Below are positions 35,146 through 48,140 of a stretch of 64,000 nucleotides of DNA, piece by piece (the first letter of the stretch is position 1; the number at the start of each line of letters is the position of its first letter). The stretch spans positions 394,267,065 through 394,331,064 of the forward strand of contig CM060909.1 in assembly GCA_030737875.1 (NCBI GenBank), read 5' to 3'. A program made the translations under genes and the position numbers. The notes below the pieces were generated by a model. The model made no database searches, had not been told where the DNA came from, and saw nothing but the letters and a program-made list of their open reading frames with translations. Origin of the DNA: Allium sativum. Lineage: Eukaryota > Streptophyta > Magnoliopsida > Asparagales > Amaryllidaceae.

Positions 35146-37454
35146 TATGGAATATTCAATTTTGATTAGAAATTGAATATGAAGTTGAAATCGTTCTGAA
35201 AACGAATTTGAAACGATTTATAAATTTCTTTTTAAATAGAAATCGACGAAATATATATATTATATATATAATATAATGGCCTGAATAGAACGCGCCGCGC
35301 TGCGGCAGTTCACGAATTTCGACCATTGACTTCGAACGGACATTACGGGAGATCCGACCGTCGGATTCTCCTGAAACCGGAACCGTTCGGTTCGTATCGA
35401 AAAGAGATTTCCAATGAATATTAGAAATTTGAAATCTAACGGTTGGATTTGGAATTATGCCCAAATCAAATTTGGAAAAGGTCGCTATAAGTGCAGTTCG
35501 ATGGCCATTTATGAAAATCGACTGTACGGGCCTTGATAAAATAAATAAAAATATCGATAATTTGTGTAAAATCATAATAAATGATTTAGAAAGAATTGGG
35601 ATGAAAAATTCCATATTTGAAAAGATAAATATATATTTTTATCGAAACGAACTAGTTATTAACTAGAAAAATAATACAGTGATTATAAATAAATAAATTG
35701 GATTTGGGGTTTGTCGTGAACTGTGTTTAAATGACATTAGTTTTTTAACCCGCGTAAAAGCAGGATTAATTTCCAAAATGTAGAACAATCAATATGAAAT
35801 GATTTTAGAGATGAAACCAATTGAGGTTTGAATAAATCTTTAATTAGATCTGAATGAATGAATGGTAATTAAATATACCAAAATATGTGATGTGATTGAA
35901 CCAAATTTACTTAGTTGTTGATATTGATTGTGGTTAATTGATTGTTTGGATGGTGCTCGACTAGTTTATGAGGAGAATATGCTTTTACATTTAGCATTGG
36001 GTTGGGTAAAGATATCGGTGGGTTAACACCTTGTGAAACACTTCACGATTTGACGATAATGAGTTTAGCGATGTTGTGTTTATTTCAAATTTAATGAATG
36101 ATTGTGAAATGATATTTTTCTTAAGTGGAAAGAAATGTATTCCCGATTTTGGATAGGGAATGTTTTATAAAATGGTTTATAAAACAGACAGGATTTCGAG
36201 GCCCAAACCCGATGATTTCTAAAACGATTTAGAATTATATTATATGTTACATTGTGGTTCATCGCATATTCGATTAGTTGATATTGATGATGTATCTGTT
36301 TGGTGGCGGAGAATTTATTCTCTTGCTTAACACCCTTCTTTGAGATGTACGAGCTCAAAGGTTATGTGATTAATAGTGACTGATCATATGTGTGAATTGC
36401 TGATGTGAAGTACTATATTTTGAAAGTACTTGTGATTATTATGTTGTGAAATGATTTTCCCTACTTCGGGATATGAAATGATTTAGTATGTGGCTAAAGA
36501 GTCGGGTGACCCTGAGACTAAAAGTATGGGTGAGAGGTCGGTGTAGCCTGATCCTATGTGGGGTAGGTGCATCGTCGGTGTAGCCTACTCCTATGTGGGG
36601 TAGGTGCACATTTATATATCGAGTTGCGAAGTGCGTACCCTTTGCCTTGTCGATGGGGAGCACGATATTTGGTTGCATACTCGTTTTTATGCATTGTTAT
36701 GTTTTGGAATTCATATTTCCAAACGATTTGATTTGAGATCCCGAAGTGAAATCTACTTTGACATAGAAAGTAAGATATGTATTTCAAATGATTTGAAATA
36801 AGAAATCGGGAATAAAATCCAAAGGAATAATTTCTATAAATTGAATCGGATTTGGAAAATCTAAGTGTAGTGATTAATCTAAGTGGGTAGATTGGGATAT
36901 TGCATGTTGATTGATGCATAGTAGATCCATATATCTATATTGATTGTTGTTTATACACTAGCATTCATGGGGGTAAACCCGTTCCACGTTAGCGGCGTGG
37001 TCATGTGATTTTCCATATGATTTATATAAGGTTATAACTGTTTAGAGTTTCTCACACCAGTCCCATGACTGACCTGTAATTTGCTTTTCCCTTGCAAACT
37101 CGGGTGCCCCTTTTTTCGACACGGGCAGTCGAGTAGATTTATTTTGCAGATATGTTTAGCAGGATTCTGGATTGAAGCAAAAAGTCATGTCTAGAGTATT
37201 GATAGTCTTCCGCTGTGTAGTTTATATTTCCGTTGTGCACTGTATTACATTTATGTAAATTTATCTTCCACTGTGTATTATATTTCGATATACTCTGATA
37301 TTCTGTCTCTGATGTAACATTATTATGATGTTTATAAAAGTCTTCTGTTATTTATTCTGATGTGTTGTATACCCAGAGTTAGCATATGCGAGATTCGAAC
37401 GGTCTTGGTCGATTTAGCGATCGATTAGTTCCGAGCGAAATCCGTGTCGTTACA

Positions 37455-38397
37455 TTGGATTAGTAATATCCAATGAGAAAGACTCATTAGAGATGGGATC
37501 AGTAGTGCCCTGGAACGAGTGTGAAGAGTGAAAATTTTTAAAATCCAATTTATTTTAAAATTTTATGTCCAGTATTGGTATGTGAATATTTATTTTAAAT
37601 TGATTTTGGACAATCGAGTATATGAAGATTTTGAATATACGCATAATTAATGTGTATTCAAAGCCTCAAATATACTGGATATATATAGAATCACACTCTA
37701 GTCGCCCGGAGATGATTCTAATGATGGCATGTCACCATCAACATTTATGTTCGAGCTTCAAAAGTGGGATATCTATATATTTCCAATTGACTGGTGTGAG
37801 AACCAAAACTAGATAGGGTTATTTGTTGTGATTCAACACTAAAAATATGTTTTTCGTATATATAAAAAAGTAATGTGTTTGAAACGATAATCAACTAATT
37901 GATTGCTGATTGTGTTGTTTGATTATTGGTTTGATTAACTAAAATTTTGAACCATTAAGCTTAATTGAATCAAATATGGAACTGACATGAAAATTGATTG
38001 CAATTGCTTATATGTACATGTGTATATAATGAACAGGTCATAGCAAGGAGGCTAAGAAGAGGAATAAAATTGTATTCCCGACAAATAGGTACATTTTTAC
38101 TAATTTATTGGGTTTGGATGATTTTATAAGCCGATTGGCTAGCCGCTTGGCTATTTCTTTTTGGATGATGAGGGCCCTGTGTGGCTAGTTGCGGTTTTAA
38201 ATGTCTCCCCGTAAAAAGGAGGTTATGGCGAAACTTTTCAAAAATTTAGGGTGTTAGCCAAATTTTTGAGAAATTAGAAAATTCTTAAAATCTGAAAAGT
38301 TGAAGAATGAAAGCAAGAATGAAAGTTGAGTTGGTTAGTTAAACAACTTTCAGCTCCGTTCCTTTTCGAGGACGAAAAGATTTTAAGTGGGGGAGAT
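37455..38397 (+). other. Element C interior, right part
   Basis: It starts with B's right target duplication and continues the sequence interrupted at 26511, in the same order as A's interior. A frame at 37622-37816 contains IESHSSRPEMIL, but relative to A the upstream half is in another frame. The shared core is at 38031-38151 and the polypurine tract AAGTGGGGGAG at 38385-38395. Confidence 0.88.
38385..38395 (+). other. Polypurine tract of element C
   Basis: AAGTGGGGGAG lies two bases before the 3' LTR start and is preceded by TTCGAGGACGAAAAG. Confidence 0.9.
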
Positions 38398-39277
38398 TGT
38401 AACAACCCGGAAAATCAGAACTAATTTAAAATTTTTATTTTAGCTAATTTATTGAATTCTGAATATTTAAATGATTTATTTTAAATAATAACGACTAAAA
38501 ATTTATTTAAATCGAAGTTATAATGAATAAATAAATTTTATTTATAAAACGAGCTTGAAATGGCGCGGTAGTTTGAAAATTCAATTTCAAATTTCAAATG
38601 AATGTACATGATTCAAAATAAATCGAATTTCAGTAAAACCAGAAATATTTGAATTTATTTGAAAATGTCTTTCCAACGAATGTGAAAAATCTAGATTTCA
38701 TAACGGAAATAAAAAGTCATGTCCAGTTGAAAATTCAGAATAGTCGCTTTGGAATTTTATATAATACACAGCCCTTAAAAATAGCGATTTTGCAAATGAC
38801 CTCCATTTTCGACGAAACCACTTTTGTTGGATCCGGAATATTGAATTATTTCTAGATTCCAATTTTCACAATTTTTGTAATTAATATGTGAGCGTGGAGA
38901 ATATAAGCGTGTTTGGCAATTTCAGTTTGAATTTAATCGACTGGAAAATGACCATTTTTCAAACGGTCTCCAAATTCGATGAAATTAGTTTTGTTAGTAC
39001 CATATCGTCAAAACATAACTAGATTTATTTTTCTGGAATTTTTGAAGTTAGTATGTGCCTCCGATAAATTAAAATGTATGTTCAAATGGAATATATATTA
39101 ATTTATATTTTTATTTAAAGGAAAACTGATTGAAACGATGGAATTGGCTTATGGGACATATCTCGTTGTGTTTGGAATGGGGGTAATTAGCTAGGGATGA
39201 CAGTTGTTGGGTTCGATTTGGGGCTCGAATGAAAAACTAACTTTTCTAAGAATAAAACATTTAAATAATTAAATTAA

Positions 39278-39285
39278 TATATAAA
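39278..39285 (+). promoter_or_regulatory. TATA box of element C 3' LTR
   Basis: TATATAAA lies about 20 bases before the C-rich leader begins. Confidence 0.6.
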
Positions 39286-39294
39286 TTCAAATTC

Positions 39295-39596
39295 CCCTTC
39301 CTCTCCCTCATTCAGTCAACGCACGAAATTAAAAAAAGACCGAATCATCCTGTCGACCTCCTCCGTTTAGGTCCACCGCCACCGCGGCTTGCCGCCCCCT
39401 CCCCCATGACTAACCGCCTCCTTCCCTGACCCTCCTCCCCTTCCATTGCTCCTCCTTCACTCAAAAACCACGCACCCAATCAAAAGCTGCCGCCACACCC
39501 TAATTCCGGCCACGCAGACCGCTGCCACCACCTCCTCGACTCCAGCGCACGCCTCCGCTTCCCCCTTTGGCGCAGTCGACGTCCAGACCAATAAAG
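39295..39596 (+). other. GC-rich leader of element C, ending in a splice-donor-like site
   Basis: This C-rich leader (CCGCCACCGCGG and similar) lies just after the TATA box and ends AATAAAGGTGAGTTTTTT, a good plant 5' splice-site consensus, after which sequence becomes T-rich. A corresponding acceptor is not clear. The 67-codon frame at 39446-39649 reads through it and is not recognised. Confidence 0.5.
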
Positions 39597-39639
39597 GTGA
39601 GTTTTTTTGTTTTATTTTTATTTTTAAATCTGACTTTTT

Positions 39640-40490
39640 TTATGTTTAAAATATTTTTTTTTAAAATCAGTTTTTATATGTTAAAAACATATTTTTGAAA
39701 TCAGTTTTTATAGGTATTTAACATTATAATAAAAATGTGATTTTTGTAATTTAAGCATCATAATAAAAATATGATTTTATTAAATATAACATCGCATAAA
39801 AATATAATTTTTATGTAGATAACATAGAAATAAAAATATGATTTATATATATAAAGCGAAGATAAAAATTTGATTTTTATATATAGAATAGTGAAATAAA
39901 AATATGATTTTTTTATTTATAAAGAGAAGATAAAAATTTGATTTTTATATATAGAATAGCGAAATAAAAATCCGATTTTTATATATATAGAGTTGAAATA
40001 AAAATTTGATTTTTATTACATAAGTAGCGTTGTAAAAATGTGATTTTTATTACATAAGTAGCGCTGCAAAAAATATGATCTTTATCACATAAGTAGCGTT
40101 GTAAAAATATGACTTTATCACATACGTAGCGTTGTAAAAATATGATCATTATTACATAAGTAGCGTTGTAAAAATATGATTTTTATTACATAATTAGAGA
40201 TATAAAAAATATGTTTTTTATATGCGTAGCAAATTAAAAATTCGATTTTTATTATTCAGGCGATATAAAAATTCGATTTCTATTATTTGAATAGCGAAAT
40301 AAAATTTTGGTTTTTATTTATATGAATAACATATAAAAATATAATTTTATATATGAAGTAGCGATATAAAAATACAATTTTTATATATGAAATAACATTG
40401 TAAAAATACGATTTTTAATGTATACATGGCATTGTGGAGATGAGATTTTTTTATATAATATAGCGTTATTAAAATATGATTTTTAATATA
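39640..40490 (+). repeat. Hairpin-rich tandem tract, element C 3' LTR
   Basis: About twenty irregular units of AAAAATATGATTTTT type, spaced by TTACATAAGTAGCGTTGT-like sequence. Each unit can fold on itself. It holds the same LTR position as the A and E hairpin arrays. Confidence 0.85.
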
Positions 40491-43400
40491 AAACCGCGTG
40501 AAATAGATTGCGATGGAATCAAATCCAAACCATTCAGAAATAAAGAATGGAGGAGTGGAAACCAAAGGTGAGAACTTCCCACTCTAATTTTGTTTACAGT
40601 TAAATATATACTAGGATGCAGACGGTGCTTAGTAGCACCTGACACCATTGTTTGAAACCACAGATGTTTGGTTGTTTGTTTTGAGTGATTTATTTGTTTG
40701 AACTTGGTTTAGGATGTGAATGGAATTGATTGAATTTGGTTTGTGTATAGCGTGAGCAAGTATTAGGCAAGGGATAAGGTTAGACCTTATTCTGGTTTTG
40801 GTATCGCGCCGTTATGCTGCCGAAATTTTCTAAAAATGTTATAACAATAAAAATATCATTTTTATTGCATAAATGAACTGTATAAAATATTCATATGTTG
40901 AAATAAATATTTTATCATTAAAAAAATAATTTTTAACGAGTATATGAATGAAAATAAATATTCATTTATAAATAGGGTGATTTGTTTATATACATTCATT
41001 TGACTGATATTGATTGCGACGATAATTTTACACATTGCCCAACTGCACAAATAATAAGCAATATTTGTTGGTTGAAAGCCCACTCGGGTATTAGGATGAT
41101 ATTTGACATACACTAATCCCAATTGTTTATTTATATGTCAATCGATAGGTTGAGAAACTGTTTTAAGCAGTAATTATTTATATTTAACGCTTATGCAGTT
41201 GTGTAACGCACTCTAGATGATGGTTGACTGTGTTTGATTATCTTTGTACACATGTGTATATGAAATCCATATAAATAAAATTATATGGTAATTGATTGTG
41301 TCTGATTTCAATTCGGAAATAACGAATATTTTAAATTAACAAATATCTTAAAATGATGAATAATGAATATTTTAAAATAACTAATATTTTAAAATAATAT
41401 TCATTAATGGATCAAAATATGATTTTGATGTCCGATTTGGGATGGACACGAAAATATTGAAATATATGAAGCCGTGTTGATCAGATTATCACCATTTTGA
41501 CATGGACAATATTTATATCGATTTTATTCAATTTTATAATAAACATCGAAAAGGAAATGATTTCAAAATCTGATATTTTGAAAATATTATCATTTATATA
41601 TTATAATGATAAGGAAAATTCAATTTTGATTTAAAATTGAAAATGAAATTAGAATCGTTTTTATAACGAATTTAAAATGATTCATAAAATACATTTTAAA
41701 TGGAAATCGACGAAATATATATAATGTATATATATTATATATATTTAATGGCCTAAATAGAACGCGCCGCGACCGTTCGCGAATTTCGACCATTGACTTC
41801 GAATTGACATTATGGGAGATCCGACCGTTGGATTCTCCTAAAACTAGAACCGTGGGGTTCGTATTGAAAAGAGCTTTTAAACGAATATAAGAGATTTGAA
41901 ATCTAACAGTTGTATTTGGAATTATGTCTAAATCAAATTTGGAAAAGATCGTTGTAAGTGCAGTTCGATGATCGTTTATGGAAATCGACTGAAAGGGCCT
42001 TAATAAAATTATTAAAAATACTAATAATTTGTATAAAATCATAATAAATGATTTGAAAAGAACTGGTATGAAAAATTCCATATTTGGAAAGATAAAATAT
42101 ATTTTTATCAAAATGAACTGGTTATTAACTAGATTTGAAATCCAATTTTTTTTAAAATAAAATAAATTGAATTTGTTAATGGTTTTAATATAATCAGAAT
42201 TTCCAATATATGAACTAGAATGGATTTGAATGGAAATCATCTTCGAAATATTTCAATATTGGATTCCGTGATTATACAGATATTTTTATGGAAATTTGGA
42301 ACATATATTTATATCGTTATTTCCAATACGATATTTGTTGGTTTCAGAATTTGATACTGAATATAAGCCGATATAATTTCTATTCACATCCTTGCATTTG
42401 ATATCAAATTGGATTTTGGATTTGTCGTGAACGGTGTCTTTATTAGCGTTGTTCTTAATCTATTTGAGAAAAGAATAAATCTTTTAATTAAGAGTATTAG
42501 AGTTTCCAGTTAATTAACATTTATTTGGAATAAAATGGAATGTGAATTGGGTTTATTGTGAACTGTGTTTTTAACGACATTTGTTCTTTAACCCGATTAA
42601 TAGTGAAATGTGATTTTGAATTTATAAATCTTTTCATTAAGATTTAACGGGAATTTTCAAAAGTAAAGTTTTCCGATTTATACAATAAATTGCAATTGAA
42701 TGTAATTCGATTTGATAATAATCGAAGTAAGCTTCTGTTGAGGAAGACTGTTAATAGATACGGAATTTAAAAGGCTTTGTTGTTATTTCATTTATATTAT
42801 TAGTCGGATATGGAAATTGATATCGATTATATATTGATTTGTTTTCCGTGAAGATTCCATTACAATGGAATGTGATTTGGGTTTATCGTGAACTGTGTTT
42901 TAAATGACATTAGTTCTTTAACCTAGTTAAAGAAAGGATTACATATCTAACATTCTATTTCGAACTGTATGGTTGATCTCTGCTAAATATATATCTGTTT
43001 GGTGGCAGAGAATTTATTCTCTTTCTTAACACCCTTCTCTAAGATGTACGAGCTTAGAGGTTATATATCGACAGAAATCAATGGTGCGATGTAGATTGTT
43101 GATGCGACATGTTTGATATCCCAAACTTAAATAATCATTAATATTGATTTTTGAGAAGATTAAAACTAAGTGGAGTTTTAATGAATCTTTAATTAGATTG
43201 AAATGAGAATGTGATAATTCAAATTATCAAATTCGGGAAATGATCAAGAATGGAGTACCACCAGTTTTACTCTAGGCGATAGTTAAATCTTTATAGATTT
43301 GAACATAAAATGGTAATTAATTTTACCGATAACACCGTGGTGTTAGATATGGAGTATTACAAGTTTTGCTCCATGGGATGAATAGGTTGGGATTGGGATA

Positions 43401-45313
43401 ATAAAAGAAATGATTACTTCGGTATGGTTCGATAATCCAGACTAGTTGATAAACTTTAATTTGGTTTACAAATGATATCCAAAGGAGGATTAAAGAATAA
43501 ATTTAAAGAATTTATCTTTGATAAAATTAACGTGAACCTTTCCCAAAGGATGTTAATATTTGAATAAAAGAATATTCTAAATTAGAATGAGGCGTATGTT
43601 GTTTTTGTGTAGCACTTGTTTATTATATACATGAGTTATTCGGAAAGGCCGGGTTTATACCCATTCGGAATAAATGATTCGACGATAAGTCGGCGATGAA
43701 GATGGTGGTTGAAGACCGGAGGTCTTCACATCGTTTGGATATTTAATGATGTCTTGATTGGGTGGTACACCCAAGACAAGGTAATAAGTGGTGATCATCC
43801 AGATGTACTTGGATATTGACCGGATATGCGAGGACCTCTCCCCTGTATTGGACATGAGACGAGGAATAAGGTGCCTCCGGTTTTGTTTAGACCCAGAACG
43901 AACTATTAAATGGATGTGTGTGTCTGACATTGGATTTTATTCTGTGTTGATTGATCTCTAGTAAATATATATTTGTTTGGTGGCGGAGAATTTATTCTCA
44001 TGCTTAACACCCTTCTCTAAGACGTACCAGCTCAGAGGTTATATATCGATTGACATCAGTTGCATGGCGTGAATTGTCAGTGTGTCATGCTGATATGCAA
44101 ATGGTCAAGGCTTCTGTTGAAAAGAAGAATCTTGTGGTTGATGATCGAAGCATGGCCTAAAAGGGCATAGCTTTATGTATAGCATTAATTCGCAAGCCTC
44201 ACACCTCGGTATGAGTCGAAAACGAGATCAGAGACGCAGGGAGGACATGACGTTTCCTTCTAGCTATGGGTGGTGTCATGGTATGGAGCCCAGACATTTG
44301 TTTATTTTTACCTATGTGGATGATGAAAAGCGAGGCGCCTCAGATATATCGGTTATGACGGAGCCGATGGATAGGTCCTATAGGACCGGGAAACATGTGT
44401 TCAGGAAGAAATATTCCTCAAATGTAAGGGAGGACCGGCCCTGTAGGATCCAGGGTTCCTTGCTAGGAATCCTAAGGCATTTGCTAGAGTGTCTCGAAGC
44501 CGGTGAGGACGATTCCTTTCCTCGACTCATGACGGAAATCCAGTTTCCAATACGGGACATTTCGGTTTTAATTATAGGACTAATATGGCGACATAGTAGG
44601 ATGAGGAACTATGTTGTCTATGATTGGCACATTTATATCTAAAGTTGGTTTTGACACTATGCACTTATAATAGTATCAAAATGATTTGTTTTAAATGTAC
44701 CAAGCATGTTTGGATATTATAAGGTAAAACTTTATCCTACGGCTTGCGTTGCATTGTGTGATGGGACCTGAGTCTTATAATAGCTTCATTTTTCTAAAAA
44801 GCATTGCGTTGTTTTGTTATATGCACTGGTATTCTTGAGAGGAAACCCGTTCCGCGTTATACGGCGTGGTCTCTTGATATATCTGATTTTAAAGTAATGT
44901 TTTAAATAATTATTTTAGTTCTCACAGCAGTCACATGACTGACTGAGAGTTTATTGTTTTAACCTAAACTCTGGGTGCTCCTATTTTCCACACGAGCAGC
45001 TAGGAGTTTTGGTTTTACAGATATTATATTCACAGGATCCTCGTTTACAGCTGGGGCTATATTCGGAACGCTCTGTATCCGTGTATTTCTTACAGTTGTG
45101 TTATGTATTATTTTTCCGCTGCTATGTATTGAAATGTAATTTAAGTCTCTGATATTTGTCAAATGTATATTATTTATTCATACTCTGTTATATTCTTGTA
45201 CTCTGATGTAATTGTTGTAATAAGCAATGAAATGTTCTTCTGTTTATGTTTTGATTTGTCGTGTTCTCAACTCAATCCGGGATTTCCTTTACGGGGAAGT
45301 TTGGGTCGTTTTA

Positions 45314-46392
45314 TAATCTTTGTTAAAAGCTTCTCCAACAAAGACAACGATTTCATTTTCATCTGCATATTATGTGACGTAATGTAGAACCATGATATTT
45401 GAAACCGTTAAGCATTACTATTTGGAATCTGTTATTCTTTTTTCCTTCAGTCTGCAATGGGTGTGTTGTAACTATGTACTTCTTTCAAAGTTGCTATCCT
45501 TTTAAAATTATAATTCCCAACTCGTTGAAGTATACTAATATCGCTAGAATTATAAAGTGTTCATTTTTATGTATGTCTAATCCACTTTTTTCCCATATTA
45601 TGTTGGTTCATGATTTCATTGTCTGTGTTAAAATTAGAAGCTTAATGTGTATTGTATTGCTTTTGGAAGGTATCGGTTAATGTAGCAGTGGATCCTGAAG
45701 CATTTCTACTAAGGCCAAATTCGGAGATGTAGACCATTAAAGAGGTCGTTGAACAACTGTGGCTTGGCACAAAGACTTTGTATCACTAGAGTAGTATGTG
45801 CTTTTTTGCTTTAAGGTGTTATGTTGTACTATATTTTGAAATTGTTAATGCGATATGCGTCTATATTATGTATGGATCACGTTTGTTACTATGCTAAACT
45901 TTGAATGTAATTTCAACTAATTTTTTGGAATTTTCTAAAAGCTAATGAATCTATTGTTTTGTCAATGTCTTTTGGAATGTATATTTATTTCGTCCTAACA
46001 TATCTTATCATTATTGTAGTAAATTATTGAATTATGTTTTGGTGAATTGTATGTAGCATCTGTAACTGTCAGTTGTAGTTGAGTCATTTGGAACCGTCAA
46101 TAACAGTTGTGCTTTAATTTACTGCAACTGCCAAAAGTAGTTGCAGTATCTTGTTTGTCGAATGCCTATTATTGGTTTACAACTGTCATTTGTTGTTGCA
46201 AAAGGATCTGTTGCAACAATAAAGGCCAATTGCAAAAAGGTATACCGCAACCTCTCATTGCAACTGGCAAGAACTGTTGCGAAAACGGACTGACTTTTTA
46301 CAACTCCAGATATAGAGACGAGTGCGGGTCTGTTGCAATGGGTCTACTGCAAAAAATATTGCCTATTTCGAAAAGTTTTTTTTGTTGTAGTG
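45314..46392 (+). mobile_element. Right end of a CACTA (En/Spm-like) transposon, truncated
   Basis: The right terminus at 46373-46392 is TTTTTTTTGTTGTAGTG, the inverted form of a CACTACAAC end. Upstream, 46045-46370 holds many direct and inverted copies of a CAACTG/TTGCAAC motif, the subterminal repeats typical of CACTA elements. Around 45670-45790 one frame reads VDPEAFLLRPNSEM, a stop, then TIKEVVEQLWLG. This loosely recalls the C-terminal part of CACTA ORF proteins, but it is weak evidence. The left side is cut by element C. The 114-codon frame at 46107-46451 is a by-product of the repeats. Confidence 0.65.
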
Positions 46393-47844
46393 GTAGTGAC
46401 TTATTTTCCTACTATCGGAATGCACCATACACAAAGCTATATATCTGTTGACCCCGTATCTACCCCTGATAAGCATAAGCATGCCTAGTCTCAGCCATCC
46501 ATCGTCTATGAGATCACCAATGGAATACCTAAAAGGGAATGCTATTTATACAGGTCCTAGAAAACAAATATACTAATTTGCGGTCCTGGCTAGACTTTCC
46601 GTGATCTAGGACTTTTTCTCCGACCACTTATTTTCCCTAATCAAGCATATGCTACCGGAACTAACAACCACAAATATGTGCTTATTAAAATTAACATCAG
46701 TTTTAAGTTCATTCTAATAGTAACCAATTTCATTCATCTTTAACCTCAAGTTATATTTACATCTGAATCAAATTTGCTCATTATGATTCTTTACGTGTCT
46801 AACAATATATCATAATATTACTTATGCAAAGTTATTCAATCCTTTTCAATTATGACCTATGTTATATTTTAATAGAAAATTATACTAAGTTTCCCTATTT
46901 CAGTCCAAATCCCTTTTTAATTACAGCTCCATATTTTGCATTCACTTAAGATTTAAACTTTTATTCCCCAATTGCATAACTTTGCTTTAGTTCTATTTTC
47001 CCTTGTGCGGAAAATAAGAGAATTGTAAATAGTCTTAGGATTAAATCAATCGTTCAATGTGTTATTATTTACGAATTCAGGAGTATTTTGGACGTAGCCA
47101 AAAATAAACACAAAACTATAAAATCAGTCTTAGAAAGGGGAAGTAGACTGGTAGATATCTTACAATATCTAAATATGAATTAAACAAAACTATAAGAAAA
47201 AGGTTAAAAAAAACTATAGAAATAACTTTAAAGAAAGAAACTTACAAAAATCTGCTAATTTATAGAAAATAAATAAAAACTATAAGAAAAAATGTAAATA
47301 AAACTATGAAGAAAAGCTACAAAAACTCTACAACTATTATAACACCTATTTACTCTAAAATACCAAAAATTTAAATAATTATTAAACTCAACATGGTCAA
47401 AGCATTCCTCCATGGCCCTTGTAGATCCCACCTCCAAAATATGTGTGTAAAAATATTTATTTTTGTAAATATTTTCACTTAATTTTTTAGGTTAGGTCCA
47501 TCTCAAGAGATAGAGAATCATATAGGGGAATAGATTATGTTGTGAGGAATGAGTATAGTGTAGAGGTCGATTTATAGGTTAGGCTAAAAATCTTAGGCTG
47601 TTAGATTATGGATTAAATCCAAGCGAGCCACGTTATACGACCAAAGAAATCAATCTACGTCATCTTAGTTTTGAAAATAAACCAATGAAAACATGTAAAC
47701 ATAGCAATATAACATGCAGAAACAACATTTGTTCGCTATCATCATGCCTAGGAGCGATCTGCGCAAATTAAAGGGGTGGGTGGACCCATTATCGCTCGGC
47801 TTGATCCAAGGTTAGCTTGGCTATAGGCTGAGTTGACCCGATCC

Positions 47845-47876
<32 letters not shown>

Positions 47877-47916
47877 GTATATGTATATATTGATTTTATT
47901 CTAATTTTCAAATAGT
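46393..47916. other. Unassigned intergenic DNA with a TA/GTAT microsatellite
   Basis: I see no gene, LTR terminus or recognised repeat. A microsatellite of TA and GTAT units lies at about 47846-47890. The 60-72-codon frames here (47255-47437 and 47789-48007) look like chance. This may be the only non-transposon DNA in the window. Confidence 0.5.
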
Positions 47917-48140
47917 CACTACTAGAAATATAGGCTACAACATCGGTTTTTGGAGGATGTTTAAGAGTTTTTCGACCGATGTCTTTGCGAGTGTAGAGAA
48001 TGTTCAAGGTCTTTCACATTGGTTTTTGACTGATGTCTAAGATGTCTTTAGACAATGTTTTTATTAGGTTATACGATGTATAAGATGGGTTTTTACCAAG
48101 TTTTTATCAGTCTTGTTTTAATTAGCTGATGTTTTAGGTG
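47917..48140 (+). mobile_element. Left end of a second CACTA transposon
   Basis: CACTACTAGAAATATAGGC is a typical CACTA terminus. It is followed by alternating ACATCGGTTTTT and ACCGATGTCTTTG subterminal motifs that fade after about 48130. The three bases before it are AGT. No matching right end was found before 50065, so extent is unknown. Confidence 0.75.

Larger units (their letters stand above)
26512..37454 (+). mobile_element. Element B: non-autonomous LTR retrotransposon inserted in C
   Basis: Direct LTRs at 26512-31003 and 31849-37454 flank an 845-bp interior with primer-binding site and polypurine tract. Both LTRs start TGTAACAACCCGGAAATTC and end GTGTCGTTACA. TTGGA occurs immediately outside both ends (26507-26511 and 37455-37459), and removing one copy plus the element restores the interior of C as seen in A. 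No protein-coding domain is present. The 3' LTR is 1.1 kb longer because of a Mutator-like insertion. Confidence 0.95.
31849..37454 (+). repeat. Element B 3' LTR (5,606 bp, interrupted)
   Basis: It matches 26512-31003 throughout, except for the 1,069-bp insertion with duplication at 34086-35154 and small indels. One such indel is a segment near 33050-33080 absent from the 5' copy. TATA box at 32748-32755, palindrome at 33382-33397, hairpin at 33452-33474. Confidence 0.93.
38398..45313 (+). repeat. Element C 3' LTR (6.9 kb)
   Basis: It starts TGTAACAACCCGGAAAATCAG. The end is placed at 45313 by comparison with the 5' LTR end at 26431; the last bases read TTTTA instead of the usual CA. Order: duplicated U3 blocks (38781-38835 and 38946-39000), TATA (39278-39285), GC-rich leader (39295-39596), hairpin-rich tract (39640-40490), palindrome (40568-40582), GGTGCT hairpin (40624-40639), three GGGTTTATCGTGAAC-type modules (42415, 42549 and 42866), stem-loops (43636-43673 and 44713-44784). 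No open frame, including the 206-codon one at 41620-42240 and the 155-codon one at 44175-44642, has a recognised domain. Confidence 0.88.

Noticed and set aside
44175..44642. 155-codon frame in the C 3' LTR
   Set aside because: The matching part of the 5' LTR (25330-25790) is interrupted by stops and no domain is recognisable.
46107..46451. 114-codon Cys-rich open frame
   Set aside because: Lies in the subterminal repeat array of a CACTA end; Cys codons come from TGC/TGT in the repeats.
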